Position numbers and translations under genes: made by a program. From Bacteroidota bacterium (lineage in GTDB: Bacteria > Bacteroidota > Bacteroidia > Chitinophagales > Chitinophagaceae), in the NCBI GenBank assembly GCA_023428755.1, contig JAEYWX010000017.1:1-64000 (forward strand): 64,000 nt of DNA. Direction: 5' to 3'. Positions 1-8,262 of this stretch are shown here, piece after piece; positions within the stretch are counted from its first letter, which is position 1, and each line of letters begins with the position of its first letter. The notes beneath the pieces were generated by a model. That model saw only the letters and a program-made list of their open reading frames with translations. It made no database searches and was not told the origin of the DNA.

Positions 1-1
1 A

Positions 2-397
2 ACTCCATCAAGTGTGGCCGGGCGCATTGCCAAACTGAAAGAGGTTGGCAGAGGATGGGTGAATTACTTCCGCATGGCAAGTATTCACGGCAAACTCAAA
101 GACCTCGACAGTTGGTTACGCAACCGCTTGCGCTATTGCATTTGGCATAACTGGAAGAAACCGGAACGTAAACGAAAAAATCTGATACGTTTAGGAGTAG
201 ATCAGCATCATGCCTATGTATGGAGCCGAACCAGAAAGGGCGGATGGGCCATAGCACAAAGCCCGATACTTGGTACAACAATTACGTTGGAACGACTGAG
301 AAAGCGAGGCTATGAATCAATGCTTGATTACTATTTTAAAGTATCTCCACAACTGAACGAACCGCTGTATACGAGACCCGTACGTACAGTGGTGTGA
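2..397 (+). CDS. ltrA: Group II intron reverse transcriptase/maturase, C-terminal part (5' truncated by window)
   Basis: This is the end of an intron-encoded protein; the frame is open to the left edge, so the real start lies outside. The visible part is the RT thumb/maturase (domain X) region, with GRGWVNYF near the start, then a basic RNA-binding stretch (NWKKPERKRKNL) and the GGWAIAQSPIL motif typical of group II maturases. It then ends with a short RGYESMLDYY tail. No HNH endonuclease domain follows, so this appears to be an endonuclease-minus protein of the kind that relies on nascent DNA strands for priming (family knowledge). Its last codons and stop lie inside the domain V hairpin, so coding and ribozyme sequence overlap. 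Confidence 0.85.
   Translation, partial: TPSSVAGRIAKLKEVGRGWVNYFRMASIHGKLKDLDSWLRNRLRYCIWHNWKKPERKRKNLIRLGVDQHHAYVWSRTRKGGWAIAQSPILGTTITLERLRKRGYESMLDYYFKVSPQLNEPLYTRPVRTVV
359..395 (+). ncRNA. Group II intron domain V
   Basis: ACCGCTGTA (361-369) pairs with TACAGTGGT (385-393) with one G-U wobble. Above it is a two-nucleotide bulge and a short ACG/CGT upper stem with a purine-rich loop. This is the size and shape of group II catalytic domain V, and it lies exactly where expected, just behind the maturase. The GTG GTG TGA at its 3' side also ends the maturase reading frame. Confidence 0.8.
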
Positions 398-459
398 GAG
401 GCGTACCTCATCGCTTACAAGCGGCGAGGCCGTCTACTCGATTAGTGGCAGCCCAATTT

Positions 460-1143
460 CTATTTTGAGTTCTTGTCGGCTTGTCCATAACTGAAGTTTA
501 ATTCTTTGCATAAGTCTTTAATTGCTTTCTTTCCTTTGTCCGTAAATCCTGTTATAGCATATTCGTCTTTTGTTCCTGCATTTACTTTTTTATGAGTTTC
601 TGCTGGTATTGCAATGTCAGAGATAAGGTAATTGCAGTCAAGACAAACATTGATTTGATTAATCATTTTATTGTCTTTGTAAAACACCAATGCAAAATGT
701 GGTTGAAAACAAGCTGCTGTCGCTTCTCCATAAGTTGATTTATTTGTCAAAGTAGAAAGTATTTTGTCAGCTTGTTCTTGAGATAAGTATTGTTGTCCTA
801 AAACAACAGGAACGAATTTTCCTTGTCTGTCGATTACAGCTGGATAGGGTTCTTCGCTACCTGCAAAATCGTAAGCAATTAATTTGTCATAGTCAAGTTT
901 GTCAAAAGGTTTTCCGTTGCTTGGACTTGGCTTGATAGTCTTTGCAGTAGAAATATAATCAAACAAAAGTTTCTCTTTAAGAGTTTTTGTAGTGTCAACC
1001 CACTCAGGTGGAGGTGGAGTCTTTGGAATTGTGTCACTCTTTTCCGTTTCGTTTTGTTTAGTTGTTGTCTGACAAGATAGAAGTAATGTCAGGCAAAGCA
1101 TTAAGCAAACTGTCGTTAAATAAATATTGTCAACTCTTTTCAT
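460..1143 (-). CDS. Lipoprotein of unknown function with a VCLDC motif
   Basis: A 227-residue predicted lipoprotein. I chose the start at 1143 because it gives a clean signal peptide (MKRVDNIYLTT...) ending in the lipobox LLSC; the frame stays open upstream to 1260, but that extension would bury the signal peptide. The mature part begins with a Thr/Lys/Glu-rich linker. It ends with a conserved-looking block containing CFQPHFALVFYKD and INVCLDCN, in which three cysteines and a histidine could bind a metal or form disulfides (inference). I recall similar Bacteroidota proteins of unknown role with this CxPxH...FY...VCxxC layout. Its wording is A+T-rich and heavy in TTGTC/GACAA compared with neighbours, and it abuts the group II intron, so acquisition by transfer is possible. 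Confidence 0.7.
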   Translation of the reverse strand: MKRVDNIYLTTVCLMLCLTLLLSCQTTTKQNETEKSDTIPKTPPPPEWVDTTKTLKEKLLFDYISTAKTIKPSPSNGKPFDKLDYDKLIAYDFAGSEEPYPAVIDRQGKFVPVVLGQQYLSQEQADKILSTLTNKSTYGEATAACFQPHFALVFYKDNKMINQINVCLDCNYLISDIAIPAETHKKVNAGTKDEYAITGFTDKGKKAIKDLCKELNFSYGQADKNSK

Positions 1144-1351
1144 TTTTAAACTGTCTCTATGGGTTGCCACTAACTCATAAATATACGCACCATCTTGTTT
1201 AAAAATCATCTGATAATCACTCCAAATTTCAACAAACGCTGTTTGCCTGCATCCATTCAAGTTGAATTAAGAAAAATTTCACAAGGCAGCGTCGGTTACA
1301 TTCTTCCTGTCTGTTGTATTAACAGGCAAGAAAGCTTAATTTACACTGTCA

Positions 1352-2071
1352 ATGAATCGCCGGAAACGAATAGTATGTTTATCTGTACTCATGGGTTTGC
1401 TGCTGCTGGGCAGTGAAACAGTAGTTGCACAGGGTGCTCCGCTGCCGGCACATCCCGATTCAGTTCCCACAAAACAAGTATTAGACATCGTATATGGAGT
1501 AAACGATACCATTTTTGTAAAGGCGATGGTGATCAATGGTGAATTGATCGGCGGCCGGGAAATCGGCGAAGTGTTTGTATGGGGCGGAAATCCTAAAGAT
1601 GCCGATAAATACTGGGCCAGCTGGACGAGGCTCCGCAATGCCGTTTATCTAACCTATCCCTATGCCCGTTCGGCCGGTGTGGTGATGAGTGATGTCAACA
1701 AACATCTGGAACACATCAAAGGCAAAGCAGAACGAAAAAAATACATCAAATCAAGAGAAAAAGAATTACGTGCTGCCTTCACCAGTAAGGTAACGGATCT
1801 TTCGATTTACCAAGGAAAGGTGTTGATGAAGTTGATCCACCGCCAAACCGGTGACAACTGTTATGAAATTGTACGTGAAATGAAAGGCGGATTTACAGCC
1901 GGGTTTTATCAAACGCTCATGTTTGTGGTGGGCAGCAGTTTAAAGCAAGGCTGGAACCCCAAGGATGATCAATTCGACAAACAGATCGAATCGATTGTAC
2001 AGGAATACGACCGGATGTATTTGGGTGTGCCATCGTATTCCAACGTTGCAGCACCTTCAAGAAGCCGTTAA
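1352..2071 (+). CDS. DUF4294 family exported protein
   Basis: A 239-residue protein with an N-terminal signal peptide (MNRRKRIVCLSVLMGLLLLG, probable cleavage after VVAQ). From about residue 65 it matches the DUF4294 pattern of Bacteroidota: a WTRLRNAVYLTYPYA block, a KAERKKYIKSREKELR helix, then LSIYQGKVLMKLIHRQTGDNCYEIV, and a C-terminal aromatic stretch. The family has no established function; its export signal suggests periplasm or outer membrane. The Ser/Pro-rich end (PSYSNVAAPSRSR) looks disordered. It lies 65 bp upstream of the bacillithiol deacetylase gene on the same strand, so co-transcription is possible. Confidence 0.8.
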   Translation: MNRRKRIVCLSVLMGLLLLGSETVVAQGAPLPAHPDSVPTKQVLDIVYGVNDTIFVKAMVINGELIGGREIGEVFVWGGNPKDADKYWASWTRLRNAVYLTYPYARSAGVVMSDVNKHLEHIKGKAERKKYIKSREKELRAAFTSKVTDLSIYQGKVLMKLIHRQTGDNCYEIVREMKGGFTAGFYQTLMFVVGSSLKQGWNPKDDQFDKQIESIVQEYDRMYLGVPSYSNVAAPSRSR

Positions 2072-2136
2072 TCAACGTTTCCTTTTCTTGTTCTTCTCTT
2101 CTTATTTCCTACTTTCACACTCCAAAAATTAAAAGC

Positions 2137-2877
2137 ATGAAATTAGATATACTCGCCTTTGGCGTTCATCCCGATGATGTGGAATTAAGTTGTGCCGGTA
2201 CCTTGATGGTAGAGATCAACAACGGAAAAAAAGTAGGTGTTATCGATCTTACACGTGGTGAGCTTGGAACAAGAGGAACAGCAGAAACCAGAAAAGAAGA
2301 AGCTGCAATTGCAGCAAAGATCATGGGAGTGCATGTGCGTGAAAACCTAGGCATGCGGGATGGTTTTTTTCAAAACGATGAAGCACATCAGTTGCAGATC
2401 ATTCAAAAAATTCGTCAATACCAACCGGAGATTGTGATCTGCAATGCAATGGTCGATCGCCATCCCGATCATGGTCGTTCCTCAAAGTTGGTATCGGATG
2501 CAAGTTTTTTATCGGGCCTTCGTAAAATCGAAACCACATTTGGCGGTGAGCCGCAGCAGGCATGGCGACCAAAGTATGTGTTTCATTATATCCAGGATCG
2601 TTATGCAGAACCTGATTTTATTTTTGATATCAGCTCGGTGTTCGACCGGAAAGTAGAAAGTATCAAAGCATACGGTACACAGTTCAATGCACAAGCTACC
2701 GGTAACAGTGCTGATGAACCACAAACTTATATCTCCACACCGGCTTATTTTGATACCATCATCAGCCGTCATAAAATGTTTGGCAAACGGATTGGTGTTG
2801 AATACGGCGAAGGATTTATTACAGAGAAACGCATCGGTATCAGCACGTTCGATGCAATTATCCAAGTAAGCACCTAA
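2137..2877 (+). CDS. bshB1: Bacillithiol biosynthesis deacetylase BshB1 (PIG-L/LmbE family)
   Basis: Removes the acetyl group from N-acetylglucosaminyl-malate, the second step in making bacillithiol, the low-molecular-weight thiol used by many Firmicutes and Bacteroidota. The 246-residue protein has the zinc-binding HPDD motif at 11-14 and the second metal motif HPDH at 109-112. LTRGELGTRGT follows the first motif, as in BshB1 rather than mycothiol enzymes. Length and the end (ISTFDAI) fit the family. The other bacillithiol genes (bshA, bshC) are not in this window. Confidence 0.92.
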   Translation: MKLDILAFGVHPDDVELSCAGTLMVEINNGKKVGVIDLTRGELGTRGTAETRKEEAAIAAKIMGVHVRENLGMRDGFFQNDEAHQLQIIQKIRQYQPEIVICNAMVDRHPDHGRSSKLVSDASFLSGLRKIETTFGGEPQQAWRPKYVFHYIQDRYAEPDFIFDISSVFDRKVESIKAYGTQFNAQATGNSADEPQTYISTPAYFDTIISRHKMFGKRIGVEYGEGFITEKRIGISTFDAIIQVST

Positions 2878-2951
2878 TGTTTGTTTGTAGGTGGAACTGT
2901 TAATCCACTGTCATTCTTCCACAGTTTAGCGGATAAACGGCGGAGATTTGT

Positions 2952-2959
2952 TATCTTCG
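2952..2959 (+). promoter_or_regulatory. Bacteroidota -7 promoter element for the desaturase
   Basis: TATCTTCG fits the Bacteroidota -7 consensus TAnnTTTG with one substitution and lies 20 nt upstream of the desaturase start at 2980. Confidence 0.55.
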
Positions 2960-2979
2960 CCCAATTATTTTTTTAGTAC

Positions 2980-4047
2980 ATGAGCACTCCTAAATTTGCT
3001 GTAACAGCACAATCCTTCCACACAGAATTAAAGAGAAGGGTCAATTCTTACTTCGAAGAACAACGGACAAAACCAACCGGAAATTTTAAACTCTATTTCA
3101 AAGCAATTGCATTTGGCGTTGCATTGGTAGCAGTGTATGTTCATCTCGTTTTCTTTACACCGGTTTTATGGTTGGGTATTGTTGAATCGTTGGTATTGGG
3201 CGGATTGATCGCCGCTATTGGTTTTAATGTAATGCACGACGGTGCACACGGCAGTTTCAGCACCAACAAAGTGGTGAACACCATGGCTGCTTTTTCACTG
3301 AACATGTTAGGCGGCAGCAGCTTTATGTGGAATTTCAAACACAACATCATTCATCATGCCTATACCAATATTGATGGGGTAGATGATGATATCGATATTC
3401 AGCCCTGGTTACGGATGAGCAGCACACAGAAAAAATACAAGCTGCACAAATACCAGCACTACTATTTCTGGTTTCTCTATTCACTGCTGTACATTCTCTG
3501 GATCTTTGTAATGGATTACCAGAAATATTTTAAGCAAAAGATCGGCAATATGCCGTTGAAGAAAATGGAAGTAAAAGATCATGTTGTGTTCTGGGCATTC
3601 AAAGCATTGCATCTGTTCATCTTTATTGCTTTGCCAATTTATGTAGCAGGGTTTGTTCCCTGGTTGGTTGGCTTTTTGGTAACTACGTTGTTTGCCGGTG
3701 TGGTGATCAGTATCGTATTTCAACTGGCACATACGGTTGAGCATACACATTTCCCCATGCCGAGTGAAGAAGATGGACGTTTGCAGGATGAGTGGGCCAT
3801 TCACCAGTTAAAAACAACTGCCAACTTTGCCACAAAAAATAAATTGATCTCAATGTTGGTGGGCGGTTTGAATTTCCAGGTAGAACATCATTTGTTCCCG
3901 AAGATCTCACATATCCATTACCCGGCCATCAGCCGCATCATTAAGCAAACCTGCCAGGAGTTTAATGTAGAATACATTGAGTATCCGAAAATGCGCATGG
4001 CCATTGCATCGCATGTGGCGTACCTGCGTCAGATGGGAAGAGGTTAA
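2980..4047 (+). CDS. Membrane fatty acid (acyl-CoA/acyl-lipid) desaturase
   Basis: A 355-residue integral membrane di-iron desaturase that introduces a double bond into a fatty acyl chain. The histidine boxes are complete: HDGAH (86-90), HNIIHH (121-126), HTVEH (251-255) and QVEHH (300-304). The QxxHH form of the last box is that of the linoleoyl-CoA/front-end-like branch, although no cytochrome b5 domain is fused. Hydrophobic segments at about 42-83, 161-180 and 205-250 fit four to six membrane passes. Substrate position and partner reductase cannot be read from the sequence. The gene has its own -7 element, and its TAA overlaps the stop of the convergent methyltransferase gene. Confidence 0.92.
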   Translation: MSTPKFAVTAQSFHTELKRRVNSYFEEQRTKPTGNFKLYFKAIAFGVALVAVYVHLVFFTPVLWLGIVESLVLGGLIAAIGFNVMHDGAHGSFSTNKVVNTMAAFSLNMLGGSSFMWNFKHNIIHHAYTNIDGVDDDIDIQPWLRMSSTQKKYKLHKYQHYYFWFLYSLLYILWIFVMDYQKYFKQKIGNMPLKKMEVKDHVVFWAFKALHLFIFIALPIYVAGFVPWLVGFLVTTLFAGVVISIVFQLAHTVEHTHFPMPSEEDGRLQDEWAIHQLKTTANFATKNKLISMLVGGLNFQVEHHLFPKISHIHYPAISRIIKQTCQEFNVEYIEYPKMRMAIASHVAYLRQMGRG

Positions 4048-4628
4048 TGCTTTTCAGCAATCAAAAATAATTCAGACCCTTTGCTGGGCGGAATGGAGTT
4101 GGTACACAGCTCCATTTTTTTTATGTGCAGTTGTTTGCTGAACAGTGGTTCGTATTCTTCTTTTGTTCCGCCAAAGGGTGGACCGCCTTCGAACTGCCGG
4201 TTGAATAATACGCCCACTAGCTTACCTCCGGGTTTCAACAACCTGTTCATGTGTTGTATGTATTGCTCACGGAGTGAAGGATCGAGTGCACAGAAAAAAG
4301 TTTGCTCAAGAATGAGATCGTATTGTTGTTGATGTTCAAAAAAATCTCCTGTGATAATGTTGAGAGGTTGATCTTTAAAACGCTCTTTCAATGCTGCTGT
4401 GAGCACCGGTGAAATATCCAGCACGGTAACATTGGTAAAACCGTGTTGCAATAGCCATTCGGCTTCATACGCATTACCGCAGCCAGGAATAAGTATCGAA
4501 CTTGTTTTATCGGTGATGGATTGCAGGTATTCAACCAAAGGAGTGGAGCCATAGCCAATATCCCAACCGGTTTGCTGTTGTTTATAACGATTGCTCCAGT
4601 AATCTGCATCAAGTTTGGTTTGTGACAT
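4044..4628 (-). CDS. SAM-dependent methyltransferase, thiopurine S-methyltransferase-like
   Basis: A 194-residue class I methyltransferase of the TPMT type. The N-terminus has the TPMT-like YWSNRYKQQQTGWDIGYGSTPL. The SAM-binding motif ILIPGCGNAYEAE lies at 45-57, VTVLDISP follows at strand 2, and the acidic/aromatic ILEQTFFCALDP and LKPGGKLVGVLF segments correspond to later motifs. TPMT relatives methylate thiol, selenium or tellurium compounds; the true substrate is unknown. It converges on the desaturase gene, and the four bases TTAA at 4044-4047 provide both stop codons. Confidence 0.85.
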   Translation of the reverse strand: MSQTKLDADYWSNRYKQQQTGWDIGYGSTPLVEYLQSITDKTSSILIPGCGNAYEAEWLLQHGFTNVTVLDISPVLTAALKERFKDQPLNIITGDFFEHQQQYDLILEQTFFCALDPSLREQYIQHMNRLLKPGGKLVGVLFNRQFEGGPPFGGTKEEYEPLFSKQLHIKKMELCTNSIPPSKGSELFLIAEKH

Positions 4629-4686
4629 ATGTAAAAGTAATACTTCATTCCTTTTATAATTGATGACGTGAATTAAACAGCATTAC

Positions 4687-4708
4687 TGGTCGGTGGGGAC
4701 ACCGACCA
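4687..4708. repeat. TGGTCGGTG palindrome, copy 1
   Basis: TGGTCGGTG, loop GGGA, CACCGACCA: nine-base perfect arms in the gap between two minus-strand genes. The same palindrome occurs in opposite orientation at 23110-23131 with one loop difference, marking a dispersed intergenic repeat. Confidence 0.8.
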
Positions 4709-4732
4709 CGGCGGGCGAAGTCTTATAAAGCA

Positions 4733-4776
4733 GAAGTCAGAAAGACGATTTTTTTTCAAACCGTCTTTCTGACTTC
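4733..4776 (-). terminator. Stem-loop downstream of the MORN-caspase gene
   Basis: GAAGTCAGAAAGACG (4733-4747) pairs perfectly with 4762-4776 around a 14-nt A/T-rich loop. It lies 20 bp beyond the stop of the minus-strand MORN-caspase gene, where a terminator is expected. No clear U-run follows, so it could instead be a mobile palindrome. Confidence 0.5.
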
Positions 4777-4796
4777 CCGACTAGTAACTTCTTTCT

Positions 4797-6848
4797 TTAT
4801 TGCTTACACTGATAATAAAAATCTTTGGTGATATTGCTGTTCGCTTCGGGCACCTGTACTTTGTTCGATTTTGATTTTACTTCCCTGGCCACACGTTTAA
4901 AAATATCTTCGATCTTCACATCCTGGCACATGTACTTTAAATATTTCACCAGCTCACCGGTGTAAATACCATTGGTGCCGGGCACGCCATCGGATGCAGG
5001 CGTTCCATCAGATGTGGCAAAGTAAATACCTGTTTCGTCGGGTCTTGATTTGCTGTTGAGGCTGGGTGTGGGATCGTATTCATCGGTTGATCCTTTGCCT
5101 TCTTTAAACGGTGTACGACAGGCATCGAGTATCACAATATTCATCTTTGTTCCGGCCAATGCCATCCGTGTGAGTACATTTGATAAACCCAGACAACTTA
5201 ACGGTACATCTTCCGGATTTTTCATATTGGCATCTACAGGTACCATATAATTTTCAGATCCGTTCTTTACACCATGCCCGGAATAATAGAAGATGCCCAT
5301 TTCATAGCCTTTCAACCGTTCAGCAAATTCCCGCAGTTTTTCCACCATTTTACTTCGGTCGCCATCGTTCAATACAATCACATCAAACCCGCTGCTGCGT
5401 AAGGCATTGGTTACAGATACCACATCATTGCCGGGGTTGCTGAGCTTTCCGAAATAACTATATTTTGAATTGCCGATCACCAATGCCAAGCCTTTCCGGA
5501 TGCTTACTTTATCCAGGAAATCAGTGGGGCTTCCGGTGTTGGTATTGTTGTTGTTTGTTGGATTGGTTGGCTTGTTGTTATTGGTTGTAACCGGGTTATT
5601 ATTTGGTTTCGTGTTATTGGTTACAGGGGTTGTGTTTGGTTTTGTTGTATTGCCTGGTTTGTTTGTATTGGTAGGGTTTGTGGTTGTGTTGTTTGGTTTT
5701 GTGTTGCTGTTTGAAGCTATGGTACCCGATGTGGTAGTGCCTGCATCATAGTTATTTCGTACCCATGCATCATAACCGGGAGGCTTGGTAGTTTTATCCT
5801 GGTATTTTCCTTCGTGCCAATAACCGATCTTCAAAGTACCATCAAACTGAACGAGTTCACCCTTGCCGTGTGTGCGTTGATCTTTCCATTCGCCGGTATA
5901 GCGTTCGCCATTGGTATAGTAATACGTTCCCTTACCATTGAATTTGTTATCGGTAAAATTGCCTGCATAAAAATCGCCAATATCGAAATAGTATTTGCCT
6001 TCTCCGTTGCGGTAGCCATTTTTAAAATAGCCTTCGTAGTAGCCGTTGTTGTACACATATTTACCGTAACCGTTTTTACAATCGCCGCTGATGCAGCCGG
6101 TGGTATTTCCATCTTTCCCCATTGAGCTTTTTGGAGTGATGAGTGTATTATCTTTCCAGAAGCCAATTTTCTTAACACCGGTCGTAGGATCGTAGTTAAT
6201 GCCCCAGCCGTTGCGTTTACTGTCGATGAAATAGCCTACATATTTTTCACCCGTAATAAAAAAGTAAGTGCCATAGCCGGTTAACAGGTTTTGTTGAAAC
6301 TGACCCACCCAGCGTGTACCATCATCCCAATAGTAAGCACCATAACCATCACGTTTTCCATCTTTAAAGTAACCGAAATAGCGATCGTTGCCACTGTAAT
6401 ATTTCATACCATAACCTTGGTCGCAATCACCATTTAAACATCCGGTGGTGCCTACTGCTTTTCCGTAGTAGGATATTTTGCCGAGGTATTTCCCTTTTTC
6501 AAATATGCCGGTTTGCTTGGTGCCGTTGCTGTATGTTTTTTCGCCTTCGCCATCAAACTCTCCGTTTTTAAAATCGCCAATGTATTTTGTGCCATCTCTG
6601 AACTCCATTACGCCAAAACCACTAAACACATTGCCCAGACTTTCGCCAATAAACTTTTCACCGGTTTTCCAGGTGTACACACCAAAACCTTCCCGTTTAT
6701 CGTCGTAGAACTCGCCTTCATAGATATCGCCATTATCGTATTTGAATTTTCCGAAACCGGAACTGCAATTGCCGCTTAGGCAACTTTGGGCTGTGGATTG
6801 AAAACCGAACGCAAACAGAAAGAGTGTAAAAAGACCAATTGCTTTCAT
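4797..6848 (-). CDS. Secreted MORN-repeat protein with C-terminal caspase-like (C14) protease domain
   Basis: A 683-residue fusion. The start at 6848 gives the signal peptide MKAIGLFTLFLFAFGFQSTAQ; an open extension to 6950 would mask it. Residues of about 25-380 hold MORN repeats (YEGEF, YTGEW, YIGDF types) in three blocks, each opened by a two-cysteine motif: CLSGNCSSGFG, CLNGDCDQGYG and CISGDCKNGYG. A Thr/Asn/Pro-rich linker follows. From about 452 there is a caspase-fold domain: KGLALVIGNSKY, the catalytic His525 in YYSGHG and Cys577 in ILDACR. Both dyad residues are present, so it may be an active protease. Caspase homologues of bacteria usually cleave after Arg/Lys or Asp; specificity here is unknown. 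The signal peptide places it in the periplasm or outside. Confidence 0.9.
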   Translation of the reverse strand: MKAIGLFTLFLFAFGFQSTAQSCLSGNCSSGFGKFKYDNGDIYEGEFYDDKREGFGVYTWKTGEKFIGESLGNVFSGFGVMEFRDGTKYIGDFKNGEFDGEGEKTYSNGTKQTGIFEKGKYLGKISYYGKAVGTTGCLNGDCDQGYGMKYYSGNDRYFGYFKDGKRDGYGAYYWDDGTRWVGQFQQNLLTGYGTYFFITGEKYVGYFIDSKRNGWGINYDPTTGVKKIGFWKDNTLITPKSSMGKDGNTTGCISGDCKNGYGKYVYNNGYYEGYFKNGYRNGEGKYYFDIGDFYAGNFTDNKFNGKGTYYYTNGERYTGEWKDQRTHGKGELVQFDGTLKIGYWHEGKYQDKTTKPPGYDAWVRNNYDAGTTTSGTIASNSNTKPNNTTTNPTNTNKPGNTTKPNTTPVTNNTKPNNNPVTTNNNKPTNPTNNNNTNTGSPTDFLDKVSIRKGLALVIGNSKYSYFGKLSNPGNDVVSVTNALRSSGFDVIVLNDGDRSKMVEKLREFAERLKGYEMGIFYYSGHGVKNGSENYMVPVDANMKNPEDVPLSCLGLSNVLTRMALAGTKMNIVILDACRTPFKEGKGSTDEYDPTPSLNSKSRPDETGIYFATSDGTPASDGVPGTNGIYTGELVKYLKYMCQDVKIEDIFKRVAREVKSKSNKVQVPEANSNITKDFYYQCKQ

Positions 6849-6965
6849 GCTGTGGGTTATTTTTGGGTTGAAAGTTACAAAGCTTCCCAAAGATACAAAT
6901 ACCCACAAGTTGGTATTTAATTGGTTACAAATTATACCAAATACTGTCAACTGTTAGTATCCCCT

Positions 6966-6973
6966 TATCTTTG
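6966..6973 (+). promoter_or_regulatory. Bacteroidota -7 promoter element for the acyl-CoA dehydrogenase
   Basis: TATCTTTG is a perfect TAnnTTTG, with the ATG at 6992 lying 18 nt downstream. It shows that translation starts at 6992 and not at the in-frame TTG inside the element. Confidence 0.75.
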
Positions 6974-6991
6974 CCGCAAAATTTTTCATTT

Positions 6992-8146
6992 ATGCATTTT
7001 GAATTCACAGAAGAGCAGTTGATGATTCAGAAAGCGGCACGAGACTTTGCCCAAACCGAATGTTTGCCCGGTGTTATTGAACGGGATGAGTTACAGAAGT
7101 TTCCCAAAGAACAGATCAGTAAACTGGCCGATCTGGGTTTTATGGGGATGATGGTAAAACCGGAATACGGTGGCTCCGGCATGGATACGGTGAGCTATGT
7201 ACTGGCAATGGAAGAGATCAGCAAAGTGGATGCGAGTGTGAGTGTGTGTATGAGTGTAAACAACAGCCTGGTTTGTTATGGCCTTCAGGAATACGGAAGT
7301 GAAGAACAGAAACAAAAATACCTGACACCGCTGGCGCAGGGTAAAAAAGATGGTGAATTATACATTGGTGCATTTCTGTTGAGCGAACCGGAAGCCGGCA
7401 GCGATGCTACTTCACAGCAAACAACTGCTGAAGACAAAGGCGATCATTACGTGATCAACGGTATCAAAAACTGGATCACCAATGGTAATTCCGCTTCAGT
7501 GTATTTGGTAATTGCCCAAACTGATAAATCGAAAGGCAGCAAAGGCATCAATGCATTCATCGTAGAAAAAAACTGGCCCGGTGTTACAGTGGGTGCCAAA
7601 GAAAATAAACTCGGCATTCGTGGAAGTGATACACACAGTATTTCGTTCCAGGATGTAAAAGTGCCGAAGGAAAACCGCATTGGTGAAGATGGCTTTGGTT
7701 TCAAGTTTGCGATGAAAACATTGGCTGGTGGACGAATCGGGATTGCGGCACAAGCATTGGGTATTGCCAGCGGTGCATATGAATTAGCGTTGGCCTATTC
7801 CAAGCAACGGAAAGCCTTTGGTAAAGAAATTATGCATCACCAGGCTATCCAGTTTAAGCTGGCCGATATGGCAACGAAAATTGAAGCTTCCCGTTTGCTG
7901 TGTTTGAAAGCTGCTTTCGAAAAAGACAATCATATCGATTATACTCTTAGTTCATCCATGGCCAAAGTATTTGCCAGCGAAACAGCGATGTGGACTGCCA
8001 CCGAAGCGGTGCAGATACACGGCGGTTATGGTTTTGTAAAAGAGTTTCATGTAGAGCGGTTGATGCGTGATGCAAAAATTACACAGATCTACGAAGGAAC
8101 CAGTGAGGTGCAGCGGATTGTGATCAGCAGAAGTATTTTGAAATGA
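6992..8146 (+). CDS. Acyl-CoA dehydrogenase (short/medium-chain type)
   Basis: A 384-residue FAD enzyme that oxidises acyl-CoA to trans-2-enoyl-CoA in beta-oxidation or branched-chain amino acid breakdown. Visible signatures are GAFLLSEPEAGSDA with the following WITNG (flavin-binding region), the QRKAFGKEI segment, and the C-terminal QIHGGYGFVKEFHVERLMRDAKITQIYEGTSEVQR, which holds the usual catalytic glutamate (YEGTSE) of butyryl-CoA-dehydrogenase-like enzymes. The start is fixed by the promoter immediately upstream. It probably acts in the cytoplasm with electron-transfer flavoprotein, which is not encoded here. Confidence 0.93.
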   Translation: MHFEFTEEQLMIQKAARDFAQTECLPGVIERDELQKFPKEQISKLADLGFMGMMVKPEYGGSGMDTVSYVLAMEEISKVDASVSVCMSVNNSLVCYGLQEYGSEEQKQKYLTPLAQGKKDGELYIGAFLLSEPEAGSDATSQQTTAEDKGDHYVINGIKNWITNGNSASVYLVIAQTDKSKGSKGINAFIVEKNWPGVTVGAKENKLGIRGSDTHSISFQDVKVPKENRIGEDGFGFKFAMKTLAGGRIGIAAQALGIASGAYELALAYSKQRKAFGKEIMHHQAIQFKLADMATKIEASRLLCLKAAFEKDNHIDYTLSSSMAKVFASETAMWTATEAVQIHGGYGFVKEFHVERLMRDAKITQIYEGTSEVQRIVISRSILK

Positions 8147-8262
8147 TGAATGAACCCCGACAGCGGTTACAAACCCTGTCGGCGGTTAAACTTGAAAACA
8201 ATATTCTGAATGTGCTGATTTGAAAACGATCAGCACATTTTTATTTTCAGCAACTTTGCACA

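Larger units (their letters stand above)
1..442 (+). mobile_element. Group II intron, 3' part
   Basis: The window opens inside a group II intron. It shows the end of the intron-encoded reverse transcriptase/maturase (to 397), then a domain V hairpin (about 359-395) and a domain VI-like hairpin (about 403-430, arms CCTC/GAGG and CGCTT/AAGCG). The 3' boundary is placed near CTACTCGATT at about 433-443 because bacterial introns commonly end in a similar CTAYYCGAT-type sequence; the exact splice site is inference. The 5' part (domains I-IV and most of the RT) lies outside the window, so activity cannot be judged. Confidence 0.8.

Noticed and set aside
5470..5751. Long hydrophobic plus-strand frame antisense to the MORN-caspase gene
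   Set aside because: It is the reverse reading of the Thr/Asn/Pro-rich linker (AAC/ACC repeats read as Val/Leu/Gly).
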